Shown: piece by piece, positions 26,688 through 37,785 of the stretch
How the letters are laid out: each line of letters opens with the position of its first letter
Numbering within the stretch: position 1 is the first letter of the stretch
Source of the DNA: Nocardia mexicana NBRC 108244
Lineage (GTDB): Bacteria > Actinomycetota > Actinomycetes > Mycobacteriales > Mycobacteriaceae
Length of the DNA: 64,000 bases
Direction of reading: 5' to 3'
Assembly (NCBI RefSeq): GCF_001613165.1
Contig: NZ_BDBV01000076.1
Coordinates: forward strand, 20,677-84,676
Translations under genes and position numbers: made by a program
Notes under the pieces: model-generated
The model's database searches: none
What the model was told of the DNA's origin: nothing
Seen by the model: the letters and a program-made list of their open reading frames with translations, nothing else

Positions 26688-28180
26688 TTATGGGGGGCGG
26701 GGGAGGCGGACGGTGAAGGTGGTGCCGGTGGTGGGGGTGGGGTGGGCCGAGACGGTGCCGCCGTGGGCGGCCACCAGTGCCTCGACGATGGACAGGCCCA
26801 GGCCGGTGCCGCCGCTGTCGCGGCTGCGGGAGCTGTCGGCGCGGTAGAAGCGTTCGAAGATGCGGTCGGCGTGCTCGGGCGGTAGTCCGGGACCGGTATC
26901 GGCGACCTCCAGCAGCACCTCGTCGGGCGCGGGGGTGAGCCGCACGGTCACCGCGGCCTCCGGCGGCGTGTGCACGAGGGCGTTGCCGACCAGGTTGGAC
27001 AGCACCTGACGCAGCCGCGCCTCGTCGCCGCTGATCTCCAAAGTTCCTTTACCGGAACGTATTTCGAGGTCGATCCGACGACCGGGCCCGTCCGGACGCT
27101 GCGCGGTGTCGATCGCGCGGGCATTGTGCACGGCATCGCTGGCCAGCGCCAGCAGGTCGACCGGGCGGCGCTCCAGCGGGCGCTGCGCGTCCAGCCGGGC
27201 CAGCATCAGCAGGTCCTCCACCAGCAGGCCCATGCGGTGGGATTCGCGTTCGATCCGGTCCATGAACAGTGCCGGATCGGCCAGTGCCCCTTGCCGATAC
27301 AGCTCGGCGAAGCCCTGCACGGTGGTGAGCGGCGTGCGCAGCTCGTGACTGGCGTCCGCGACGAACCGCCGCATCTTCGCCTCGGAGCGACGCGCGGCCT
27401 CCTCCGACGCCTCGGTGGCGGCGAAGGCCTGCTGAATCTGCGACAGCATGCCGTTCAGTGATTGCGACAGCCGGTCGACCTCGGTATCGGTGCCCCGCAC
27501 GGGAACTCGCCGATGCAGGTCGCCGCCCGCGATCGCGGCGGCCGTGCGTTCCACCTCGCCCAGCGGCCGCAGGCTGCGCCGGATCACGATCCGCGCGACC
27601 AGCGCCAGCACGGCGAGCACGATCGCACCGACCACCAGCTGCAGTCCGATCAGCCGGTCGACGATGGTCTCGGTTCCGCTCAGGGGTATCGCCACCACGC
27701 TGGTTCCGGCGGGGCTCTCGTATCGCACTGCGCGCCAGTGCTCGTCGGGGTCGCCGACCGAGCCCACGGTGCGCGGACGGCGGCCCAGGTCGGCCGGTAT
27801 GTCGGGGACGGCGTCCTTGGCGTCCAGCTTGGTCAGGAGCGTGCCCGACGAGTCCTGCACGCGCACATAGAACGGCTCCAGCGTCCGACGCGGCTGGAAC
27901 GGCGGGGGTGGATCCGGCGGCGGGGTCCCGGGTCGCGCGAAACCGTGTACGGCATCGGAGATTTCGCGATCGACGCGGTCGATCAGGGTGCGCTGCATCA
28001 CCGATGTCACCACGATCCCGGAGGCCAGCAGACCGAGCCCGGCCAGCACCACCAGCGCCAGCACCAGCGTCACCCGCAGCGGCACCCGCGCCGTCCGATG
28101 CGAAATCGCCTGGCGCGCAGCATGAATACGTGGGGCGGACGGCACGGCCGCGACCTCGGAGCCGCCGCCCTGCCGGGTGG

Positions 28181-28184
<4 letters not shown>
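26688..28184 (-). CDS. phoR: Sensor histidine kinase PhoR
   Basis: This 498-residue kinase is close to M. tuberculosis PhoR. It has two membrane helices (about 37-62 and 180-203) around an extracytosolic sensor domain, a HAMP segment, the phospho-acceptor His280 in DASHELRTPLTTVQG, and an ATPase domain with NLVGNALVHT and TGLGLSI. A Pro-rich stretch (residues 85-98) lies in the sensor domain. The ATG overlaps the phoP stop by 4 bp. In mycobacteria PhoPR controls acid response and complex lipids; the stimulus here is unknown. Confidence 0.92.
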
Positions 28185-28927
<743 letters not shown>

Positions 28928-29015
28928 GGTCCCCCCGCACTGTCCCGAGGACGCTGTGGACCGGCTGGGAGTTTCCTGGGAACGTCGACCGGCGATCGCG
29001 GTCGCGTCAGCGCAC

Positions 29016-29044
29016 GAAAACGGCTCCGACCGGGTCGGAGCCGT
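29016..29044 (-). terminator. Intrinsic terminator of the tRNA-Thr gene
   Basis: Arms at 29020-29030 and 29034-29044 (ACGGCTCCGAC / GTCGGAGCCGT) form an 11-bp stem with a 3-nt loop, followed on the minus strand by TTTT. It lies 12 bp after the tRNA and is a textbook factor-independent terminator. Confidence 0.85.
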
Positions 29045-29056
29045 AGTCTCGTACCG

Positions 29057-29128
29057 AGCCCCCTGTCAGGATTGAACTGACGACCTTCGCTTTACAAGAG
29101 CGGTGCTCTACCACTGAGCTAAGGAGGC
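29057..29128 (-). tRNA. tRNA-Thr (anticodon TGT)
   Basis: The 72-nt gene folds as a standard cloverleaf: acceptor GCCTCCT pairs with AGGGGGC, the D-arm carries AGCTCAGTGGTAGAGC, the anticodon loop is CTTGTAA, and the T-arm contains GTTCAATCC. The discriminator base is T, usual for tRNA-Thr, and CCA is not encoded. Confidence 0.95.
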
Positions 29129-29277
29129 GGAAAGCGGTGCCATCATAACCGGGTCACCCGGCCGCACCGAAAATCGACGGAAGCCGGCCCGAGCGACGGC
29201 GGCTGCGCAACCCCCGGAAAAGGGCATCACGCAGCCACCGGTCGTGACCGTTGCCGCGCAGTATCGGGTACCGCGGG

Positions 29278-29520
29278 TCAGGACTGGGCGGCCTGCCGGG
29301 CCGCGTCGTCGGCGGCCATCGCGTCGCGCAGGCTCTTGGGCCGCATATCGGTCCAGTTCTTCTCGACGTATTCGACGCAGGCAGCGCGGCTGTCCTCGCC
29401 GAACACCACTCGCCAGCCGGCCGGAACCTCGGCGAAGGCGGGCCACAGGGAGTGCTGCTCCTCGTCGTTCACCAGAACGAAGAAGCGGCCGTCCTCGTCG
29501 TCGAACGGGTTGGTGCTCAT
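29278..29520 (-). CDS. mbtH: MbtH-like protein
   Basis: This 80-residue protein is an MbtH family member: NPFDDEDGRFFVLVNDEEQHSLWP, VPAGW and NWTDMRPKSLRDAM hold the invariant Trp, Pro and Asp residues. MbtH proteins bind and activate adenylation domains of nonribosomal peptide synthetases. No such synthetase lies in the window, so this is a stand-alone copy that must act in trans, if at all. The spacer upstream is short (104 bp to the next gene). Confidence 0.93.
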   Translation of the reverse strand: MSTNPFDDEDGRFFVLVNDEEQHSLWPAFAEVPAGWRVVFGEDSRAACVEYVEKNWTDMRPKSLRDAMAADDAARQAAQS

Positions 29521-29624
29521 TTCACCTCACTGGATACGTGCGCTGTGTACGGGGAACACGGCGGGACCGGAAATCCCCCGTGCGTTGTGTCGACCCTAGC
29601 AAGGCCGACGTTACGGTTGGGCAG

Positions 29625-30464
29625 TTACCTCGAGCCCCCGAAGAAGTCGAGCAGAACCTTGTTGACCGCCTCGGGCCGCTCCAGGTAACCGTAATGCCCG
29701 GCATCGGGAATCTCCTGGTAGCGCGCGCCAGGAATCACGTCCGCGACCTCGCGTGTGAGGTATGCCGGAATCATCCGATCGTCGGCGAAACCCATGGCCA
29801 GGCAGGGCACCTTGATGCCCCGGTACGCCTGCAGCCGGTCGAAGTCGTGGTCCATGCGGCGCTGCGCGCGAATGCCCGGGGTGACCGGGCCGCCGGTGAA
29901 TTCGAACAGGTCCAGCCAGTCCCGCGCGGAGTTCGGATCGGCCAGGGTGGCCGGGGAGAGGTTCATCACGGCCGTGGTCGCGGCCTCGTACTTGGCCGGC
30001 AGCTGCACACCGGAGGCGTCCAACTCGTGCTCGCCCAGCGACAGCGTCTTCTGGAACTGGTCCAGGCGGCCGTGCCCGGCCATGAACACCGCCTTGCGCA
30101 CCAGATCCGGGCGGGCCAGCGCCAGCTCCTGCGCCACCCGCGCACCCATCGATGTACCGGCCAGCAGCGCCGGGCCCTCGTCGAGGAATTCGATCAGCGC
30201 CGCGGTGTCGCGCACCAGATCATCGATGTGCATGCCCTGGGCGGCCTCGTAGGTCGGGGCGATGCCGCGATTGTCGAAGGTGCACACCCGATATCCGGCG
30301 GCCAGCAGCGCGGGCACCTGGTGCAGCTCCCACACCCGGCCCGGGCTGCCCGTGCCCATGATCAGCACGACGAGCGGCGCGGCGCCCTTGGTATCGGTGC
30401 CCTTGGCCTTGTCCCCCTTCACCTGGTAGTTCAGCGAGATTCCGTTCACCGTGGCCAACGGCAT
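29625..30464 (-). CDS. Alpha/beta hydrolase
   Basis: This 279-residue protein has the alpha/beta hydrolase fold: the oxyanion region LIMGTGSPGRVW, nucleophile Ser105 in AGTSMGARVA, the Asp region in LAMGFADDRMIP and the His in PDAGHYGYLERP. It resembles epoxide-hydrolase or lactonase-like members. The ATG at 30464 has AAGGG upstream. Immediately upstream are four tandem hairpin repeats (30490-30638). The substrate is not known. Confidence 0.88.
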   Translation of the reverse strand: MPLATVNGISLNYQVKGDKAKGTDTKGAAPLVVLIMGTGSPGRVWELHQVPALLAAGYRVCTFDNRGIAPTYEAAQGMHIDDLVRDTAALIEFLDEGPALLAGTSMGARVAQELALARPDLVRKAVFMAGHGRLDQFQKTLSLGEHELDASGVQLPAKYEAATTAVMNLSPATLADPNSARDWLDLFEFTGGPVTPGIRAQRRMDHDFDRLQAYRGIKVPCLAMGFADDRMIPAYLTREVADVIPGARYQEIPDAGHYGYLERPEAVNKVLLDFFGGSR

Positions 30465-30489
30465 AGTGCTGGGACCCTTCTTTCCATAA

Positions 30490-30638
30490 CGATTTCTCTG
30501 CTCCCACGGTATAGATGGGGGAGGCAACGATTGCTCTCCCGCGGTGTGGATCGGGAGGCAACGATTGCTCTTCCCACGGTATAGACCAGGGAGGCGACGA
30601 TTGCTCTCTCCCCACGGTATAGGTATCGGGGAGGGCAA
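30490..30638. repeat. Four tandem hairpin-forming repeats upstream of the hydrolase gene
   Basis: Four imperfect direct repeats lie at 30490-30527, 30528-30561, 30562-30597 and 30598-30638. Each has the form CGATTGCTCT, then a CCC-type arm, ACGGTATAGAT (or a variant) as loop, then a GGGAGG arm and CAA. Each unit can fold into a short hairpin. They sit between the hydrolase start and the divergent small ORF before otsA. They may be operators, RNA elements or simple repeats; the function is unknown. Confidence 0.75.
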
Positions 30639-30745
30639 CGTTTCGGTGCGTCGGATCGGGGGCCGAGCGAACTGCGCGGATTCCCCCGCCCGATACCATT
30701 GACTTCTCACAACGAGTAACGACCCCGAGCCGAGAGGATACGAAG

Positions 30746-30913
30746 ATGGCCGCGAAGGGCGCCAACGACATCGCGGACGACGATCTGGAGCCGCTCGCCG
30801 ACGAGACCGCACGACAGGCCCAGCGCGTGGTGGCCGCCTACGCCTCCGACGCCGACGAGTGCCGCATGCTGCTGTCCATGCTCGGGATCGGGCCCAGCAC
30901 TCGGAGCGAGTAG
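30746..30913 (+). CDS. Small conserved protein upstream of otsA
   Basis: This 55-residue acidic protein begins MAAKGANDIADDDLEPLADE and ends DECRMLLSMLGIGPSTRSE. A GAGAGGA site lies about 8 bp before the ATG. Codon usage is like that of neighbouring genes, so it is likely to be real. A small unknown gene also precedes otsA in M. tuberculosis, and this is probably its counterpart. It lies 54 bp upstream of otsA and would be co-transcribed. No function is known. Confidence 0.7.
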   Translation: MAAKGANDIADDDLEPLADETARQAQRVVAAYASDADECRMLLSMLGIGPSTRSE

Positions 30914-30967
30914 CCGCCGATCTTCCCCGATACAACTTCACGGGCTCGACAACCGGAGGATCCAGCA

Positions 30968-32521
<1,554 letters not shown>

Positions 32522-32536
32522 ATCGGCCCTCGCTGA

Positions 32537-33025
32537 TCAGATCGGATTCACCTGTCCGACCAGCCAGTGCCCGTCTTCCTTGTCCAGCGAGACGCGGACG
32601 CGGCTGGGCGTCACATTGCCTTGCGGCGCATCCTTGCTCGTGGTGACCTGGTTCAGGTAGAGCAGCACGACGGCGTGTGAGCGGTCGGCGGAGACGACGC
32701 CGGCGGCCTGGGTGTTGGCCTGGACGCTGAGCTCCTTCTCCTTGGCGCCCTTGGCGATCACGTCGTTGACGAGCTTCATGTAGTCCTTGCGGAAGGTGGG
32801 GGTGAGGCTGTCGCCCACCTTGGGCAGCTCGGTATCGACGGTGTGGAAGTCGTAGGTGAACATGGCCTGCACGGTGCGGCGCGCCGCGGCGACGGAATCG
32901 CTGCGGGCGCTGTCGGCCTGGTTGTCGGACCAGACCTTGAAGCCGGTGAGCCCGCCGACGACGGCAGCGGCGACCAGAAGGACTGCCGCACAAGCGATCA
33001 GGATGGGGCGCAGTTTGTCTTTCAT
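32537..33025 (-). CDS. Mce-associated membrane protein (last gene of mce4 operon)
   Basis: This 162-residue protein has one N-terminal membrane helix (about 7-30) and an extracytosolic NTF2-like domain that contains MFTYDFHTVD. It fits the Mce-associated (Mam) protein group, which stabilises Mce transport complexes. It is the last gene in the operon, overlaps the preceding gene by 4 bp and ends 15 bp from the converging otsA stop. Confidence 0.85.
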   Translation of the reverse strand: MKDKLRPILIACAAVLLVAAAVVGGLTGFKVWSDNQADSARSDSVAAARRTVQAMFTYDFHTVDTELPKVGDSLTPTFRKDYMKLVNDVIAKGAKEKELSVQANTQAAGVVSADRSHAVVLLYLNQVTTSKDAPQGNVTPSRVRVSLDKEDGHWLVGQVNPI

Positions 33026-33897
33026 GCCACGAACTCCGCTTGCGAGGCGGTGAGGTTGCCGTCGTCGCCGCGGGTGACCGTGACCCGGAAGCGGTAGTAC
33101 CGCTGCTGCGGGTCCGGGGAGGCGGCGTTCGTCAGCGTCTGCTTGGCGGCGACCAGCACTCGCGCGGAGTGGTCGTCGTCGCTTTCGACGGCGGTCTCGA
33201 TGATCTCGCCGCTGGCCTTCACCTGGGCCTGCTGCACAACCTGCGCATAGGCGTCCTTGCGCTCGGTGTACTCGGCCTTGAGCTGGCCCGACGCCACCGC
33301 CAGGACGCGATCGATGTCCTGCGGCGCGGTATCACCCTTGATGTTGGTCAGGTTGAGTACCGCCTGCTTGGCGGTCTGGGCGTAATCCGCGCGGCGTGTG
33401 TCCTGCGTGTTCACCTGATTCTGGTGGTAGAGGAAGAACCCGCCGGAGCCGAGCAGCACCAGCGCGGACAGCACCGCGACCACGGCGGCGGCCCAGCCGA
33501 GCTTGCCCAGCGAGCCCGCCTTCTTCGCAGACGGGTCGGCGGAATCCGGTTGGTCGGCGGCGACCTCGGAGTCCTCGACGGGTGCGTCGAGCGGCACGGC
33601 CCCGGCGGTCTTCGCCGTGTCGTCCTTCGTGCCGAGCTCACCGTCGGACACGGTGGACTTCACGGTCGGCGAATCGTCCGCAACCGCGCCCTTCACGGTC
33701 GGCGCGTCCGTGTCGGCGGCGGCATCCACCGGGGCCGGCGCTGCGGTATCCGCGGCCGATGCCTTATCGGACTCGACGGCAGCCGCTGCGGGCGCGCGTG
33801 CCACGGTCTGCGCGGCCTCGCCGCCCTCGACCGGTGGCCCCGCCGACCGCACCACGCGACGGCGGGCCCGACCGGCGGTTCCCTTGTTTTCGCTCAT
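33022..33897 (-). CDS. Mce-associated membrane protein with a long cytosolic region
   Basis: This 291-residue protein has a basic start, a long acidic, Ala/Asp/Thr-rich disordered cytosolic part (about 20-128), a membrane helix (about 132-156), and an extracytosolic Mam domain (160-291) with AVLNLTNIKGDTAPQDIDRV. It overlaps both neighbours by 4 bp. Mam proteins assist Mce complexes. The disordered part may contact the permease or other cytosolic partners. Confidence 0.85.
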   Translation of the reverse strand: MSENKGTAGRARRRVVRSAGPPVEGGEAAQTVARAPAAAAVESDKASAADTAAPAPVDAAADTDAPTVKGAVADDSPTVKSTVSDGELGTKDDTAKTAGAVPLDAPVEDSEVAADQPDSADPSAKKAGSLGKLGWAAAVVAVLSALVLLGSGGFFLYHQNQVNTQDTRRADYAQTAKQAVLNLTNIKGDTAPQDIDRVLAVASGQLKAEYTERKDAYAQVVQQAQVKASGEIIETAVESDDDHSARVLVAAKQTLTNAASPDPQQRYYRFRVTVTRGDDGNLTASQAEFVA

Positions 33898-35303
33898 TTC
33901 TGCTGCTCCTCGAGCATCGACTGCCAGCTCGACGGTACCGTTCCCGATCCGTTACCAGCCACGTCGCCCTGTCGGTACGTGCGACCGTCGGGCCCCAGGA
34001 AGGTGCCACTGCCAGGATCCATCGGCCTGGTGACCGATGCCGGATGAGTCTCGGTGGCCGGTGCCGGGGGTTCTCCCGAGGCCCCGAAGTTGTTCGGGTT
34101 CCCGAACGGCGGATTGTTCCCCTCCGGCACGTAGCCCTGCGGATCGCGGCACAGCTCCGGCGTCGGTGCCCGCTTGCCCGGCACCTCCGCGCACGGGTAG
34201 TTGCGGATGCCGCGCACGGCTTCCTTCGCGTCCTGGGCAACCTTGCAGTACAGCTCCGGGGTGTCCGGAACCGAGAAGTCGTTGGCGGACCGTCGCTGAT
34301 CGGGCGGCAGGAAACCCGTGATACATCCTGGCGGGTCGTTGAGCCCGAGCATGAAGTCCACCATGGCCCCGTATTTGGTGGGCCCGGTCTTCGCGGCGGT
34401 GAACAGCGCCGAGATCATCGGCGGCAGCACGACGAGAATCTGCTCCAGCCCGGCGTGGTAGGTGACCCCGACCTGACCCACGCTGACCAAATTCGACAGC
34501 AGCAGCGGCAGTGTCGGTTTCAGGTCCTGGAAGGTCGAACTCACCTTCTGCGCAGCCGCCGGGGTCTTATCGATCAGACCGCGCAGCGCCGGATCGTGTT
34601 CGCGCAGTTGGTCGGTCACGGTGGCCAGGTCCCGGGTCCACGATCGGACGGCGGCATCGGACTGGTTCTGGGTGTCCAGCAGCGGCCCGAGCTTCTCCAG
34701 CAGATCCTTGGTCGCGCCGGTGTTCGCCTTCGCCTCCTGCACCAGCAGCGACGCGGAGTCGATGAACTTCTGCAGATCCGGACCGGCGCCGTTGAACGCC
34801 GTGAACGCGTCGTCGATGACCTCGCGCAGTTTGGTATCGGAAATGCTGTTCAGCAGCCGGTCGGCCTGATCGAGCATCGCACCGACGTCCTGCGGAAGTT
34901 TGGTGCGCTGCACCGGAATCACCGAACCGTCGGACAGGTTGCCGCCGTGCGGGCTCGCCGCGGGCACCAGATCGACGTACTGCTCGCCGATCGCGGACAC
35001 GCTGCGAATCCACGCGTCCACATCGGAGGGCACCTTGTAGTCGCTGTTGACCGACAGCTTCGCGTCCACACCGTCCGGAGTGAGCCGAACCTCCTGCACC
35101 TTGCCGATGTTCGTGCCGCGATAGGACACGTTGGCGGTCGGATACAGGCCGCCGGTCGCCGCCAGCTTGACGGTCACCTCGTAGCGCCCGAATCCGAACA
35201 TCGCCGGGAGGTGCACGTAACTCGCGGACATCACCACCAGGCCGATCACCGTCAGCACGGAGAAGATGATCAGCTGTGTCCGGACGAACTTGGTGAGCTT
35301 CAC
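33894..35303 (-). CDS. mce4F: Mce-family substrate-binding protein Mce4F
   Basis: This 469-residue protein has an N-terminal membrane anchor (about 9-28), an MlaD/Mce domain near residues 35-115 (YEVTVKLAATGGLYPTANVS), a long helical region and a Pro/Gly-rich C-terminus (DPSGTGT-like linkers, GNNPPFGNPNNFG). It is one of six Mce subunits that probably form a hydrophobic channel for sterol across the envelope. It overlaps mce4E by 4 bp. Confidence 0.9.
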   Translation of the reverse strand: MKLTKFVRTQLIIFSVLTVIGLVVMSASYVHLPAMFGFGRYEVTVKLAATGGLYPTANVSYRGTNIGKVQEVRLTPDGVDAKLSVNSDYKVPSDVDAWIRSVSAIGEQYVDLVPAASPHGGNLSDGSVIPVQRTKLPQDVGAMLDQADRLLNSISDTKLREVIDDAFTAFNGAGPDLQKFIDSASLLVQEAKANTGATKDLLEKLGPLLDTQNQSDAAVRSWTRDLATVTDQLREHDPALRGLIDKTPAAAQKVSSTFQDLKPTLPLLLSNLVSVGQVGVTYHAGLEQILVVLPPMISALFTAAKTGPTKYGAMVDFMLGLNDPPGCITGFLPPDQRRSANDFSVPDTPELYCKVAQDAKEAVRGIRNYPCAEVPGKRAPTPELCRDPQGYVPEGNNPPFGNPNNFGASGEPPAPATETHPASVTRPMDPGSGTFLGPDGRTYRQGDVAGNGSGTVPSSWQSMLEEQQK

Positions 35304-36535
35304 TGCCCCGGACCTCCTTGCGGCGCACCGGGAACCGTCAACCCGGGGATGGCGGGCAGGCCCGGAATCGGCGGCAGCCCGGGAATGGTCGGCTGCGCCG
35401 GTGGCGGTTGCAGCGGCCCCTGCACGGGATCGCCCTTCTCCCCGGCCGTCCCGGCGATGGTGCCGAGCGCGCCCTCCACGCCGTAGAGCGCCTGCACGCC
35501 ACCGAGGCTGCCGCCGAGCGGCGTTCCCGTGAGGAAGTTGGAATCCATTCGCTTGCCGGTGATGTCGTAGGTGACGAACAGATTCATGTAGTCGCCCTTG
35601 ACCGCCTTGTTGATGCCCTTGATCGGGAACGGGAACGTCAGCAGCATCTGCAGCGAATCCGCGAGGCGGTCACCGGTGGAGGCCAGCGACTCGAGGGTCG
35701 GTCCGAGGTCGGCCAGCTCGGCCTTCAGGTTCTCGCCGCCCTGGGCGATCAGCCGCTGCACGACCTCGCTCAGATCACCCAGTGCGGTAATGGTTTTCGT
35801 GATGTTCTCGCGCCGATCCGCGAGCACCGTCACCGCCGGGTGGATGTTCTCGATCGCCGACGCCAGCTGATCCTTCTGCCGGGAGAGCTGACCGGAGAAC
35901 CGGTCGAGCCCGTCCATCGCGCCGATGATGTCACCGGTCTGCTGATCGAGCGTCGTGGTCAGCTGGTTCAGCTGCGGCAGCAGGTCGCGGATCGCGTCCT
36001 CGCGTCCGGTGAACGTCGCATTGAGTTCGTGCGTGATGGTCTCCAGCTGCGAGATACCACCGCCGTTGAGCACGACCGACAGCGACGACAGGGTCTGCTC
36101 CGTGGTCGGGTAGGCGCCCGCGCGATCAAGCGGAATGACATCGTCGGGCCGCAATTGCCCCTGCGGCGCAACACCTTCGGGCGCGGCCAGCTCGACGTGG
36201 TTGCTGCCGAGCAGACTGGTCTGCCCGATGCGCGCGACCGCGTTGCCCGGCAGCTGCACGCCCTTGTCGAGGCTGACCGTGACCAGCGCGTGCCAGTTCT
36301 CCACATCGATCCCGGTCACGGTCCCGACGGTCACGTCGTCCACCTTGACCGGCGAATTGCGGGTCAGCGTGGTGACATTCGGCATCTGGATGCGCACCTG
36401 CCAGGCGCCCTCGCCGGTCCCGGCCGCACCGGGCATGGGCAGGGTGTTCAGGCCGTCCCACTGACAACCCGCCAGGCCCAGCGTCAGCGCGAGGCCGATG
36501 GCCATTCCGGCCGCTCGAATCCTGCGGCGTCTCAT
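35300..36535 (-). CDS. mce4E: Mce-family lipoprotein Mce4E (LprN-like)
   Basis: This 411-residue protein is the lipoprotein member of the Mce set. The signal ends in the lipobox LGLAGC, with lipidation expected on Cys24. The Mce domain (WQVRIQMPNVTTLTRNSPVK onward) follows, then a helical region and a Pro-rich tail. The ATG at 36535 overlaps the mce4D stop by 4 bp. In M. tuberculosis the counterpart is LprN. Confidence 0.9.
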   Translation of the reverse strand: MRRRRIRAAGMAIGLALTLGLAGCQWDGLNTLPMPGAAGTGEGAWQVRIQMPNVTTLTRNSPVKVDDVTVGTVTGIDVENWHALVTVSLDKGVQLPGNAVARIGQTSLLGSNHVELAAPEGVAPQGQLRPDDVIPLDRAGAYPTTEQTLSSLSVVLNGGGISQLETITHELNATFTGREDAIRDLLPQLNQLTTTLDQQTGDIIGAMDGLDRFSGQLSRQKDQLASAIENIHPAVTVLADRRENITKTITALGDLSEVVQRLIAQGGENLKAELADLGPTLESLASTGDRLADSLQMLLTFPFPIKGINKAVKGDYMNLFVTYDITGKRMDSNFLTGTPLGGSLGGVQALYGVEGALGTIAGTAGEKGDPVQGPLQPPPAQPTIPGLPPIPGLPAIPGLTVPGAPQGGPGQ

Positions 36536-37785
36536 CGCCCACCTCCCGGAACGGCCAGGCCCGCAATGCCACTCGGCACCGCAACGGGCGGAGCACTGGG
36601 GACCCGCTCCGCGAGATCCGGTGTGCTGTATTCGAGCTGCTGCGGGAACGCCGTCTGCAGCGAGGCCGGATTCGCTATCAGCGGCGGGTAATTCATCATC
36701 AGCGTGTTGAGCACCGGCGCCAGGTACTGTCGGCACAGTTCCCCGGATTTCTGCGAGTCGTTGGCGCCGATGCCCTCGACCGCGCCACACAGGAACTCGA
36801 CCGGGTTGGAGAAGTTCGTGCCGGTCACGTTGCCGGCCAGCGACCCCTGGGCGGGCTTGTAGATCTGGTAGAAGTTCACCAGGCCGTTCGGGCCGGAGTG
36901 CAGCACGCGTTCCAGTTCGGGGCGCTTGTCGGCCAGCAGCTGCGTCACATCCTGCAGCCGCTCCACGCCCTCGGTCAGCGCGCCCCCGCGCTCGTCCAGG
37001 AATCGCTTGACGTCGGCTATCGCGGAATCCAGATTGTCCAGTCCCGCACCGAGATCCGACGAAACGCCCGCCAGCACCGACGAGACCGAGGCCAGCCGTC
37101 CCCCGAACTGCACGATCTGGTCATTGCTCTTGGACAGCACGTCGACGAACTGCTGCAGGTTGCGGATGGTGCCGAACAGGTCGGTGCGGCCGTCGGAGAG
37201 GGTGTTCAGCGTGCTGGACAGTTCCCGCAGCGTATCGCGCAGCGCCTGGGCGTTGCCGTTGCCGAGATTGTCGGCGGCGGTCCCGATGGCCCGGCCGAAC
37301 GAGCCCTGCTTGTCCTCGCCCACCGGCCCCAGAGCCTCTGACAGCCTGGTCAATTCGGTCTTGATGTCGTCCCATTCCACCGGCACCGCGGTGTGCTCGA
37401 TCGGGATCTCGCCGTTGTCGTGCATCTTGGCGCCGCCGTTGTAGACGGGAGCCAGCTGGACGAACCGCGCCGACACCAGCGACGGCGAGACGGACACCGC
37501 CTTGGCATCGGCGGGGATGTCGATGCCGCGGTCCACCGTCATGGTCACCTTCACGCGGTCCCGCCCCGGCTCGATCGAGTTGATCTTGCCGACCTTCACC
37601 CCGAGCACCCGCACGTCGTCCCCCGCGTACAGCCCGTTCGTGGACGGGAAGTACGCGGTGATGTGCGTCTTTCCGATATTGGTGACGGCGCCGTAGACGA
37701 TCCATCCGGCGAGGGCGACGACCAGCGCCGCGGCGACGTACCGCATCCAGCGTGGTGCCTGGGCGATCTTGCGCAATGGAGTCAT
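36532..37785 (-). CDS. mce4D: Mce-family protein Mce4D
   Basis: This 417-residue protein has an N-terminal membrane helix (about 13-34), a Mce domain from THITAYFPSTNGLYAGDDVR, a long alpha-helical stretch (about 120-300) and a Pro-rich end. The start is the ATG at 37785, which overlaps the mce4C stop by 4 bp; the open frame upstream is not part of the protein. It acts in the Mce4 sterol-uptake complex. Confidence 0.9.
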   Translation of the reverse strand: MTPLRKIAQAPRWMRYVAAALVVALAGWIVYGAVTNIGKTHITAYFPSTNGLYAGDDVRVLGVKVGKINSIEPGRDRVKVTMTVDRGIDIPADAKAVSVSPSLVSARFVQLAPVYNGGAKMHDNGEIPIEHTAVPVEWDDIKTELTRLSEALGPVGEDKQGSFGRAIGTAADNLGNGNAQALRDTLRELSSTLNTLSDGRTDLFGTIRNLQQFVDVLSKSNDQIVQFGGRLASVSSVLAGVSSDLGAGLDNLDSAIADVKRFLDERGGALTEGVERLQDVTQLLADKRPELERVLHSGPNGLVNFYQIYKPAQGSLAGNVTGTNFSNPVEFLCGAVEGIGANDSQKSGELCRQYLAPVLNTLMMNYPPLIANPASLQTAFPQQLEYSTPDLAERVPSAPPVAVPSGIAGLAVPGGGR

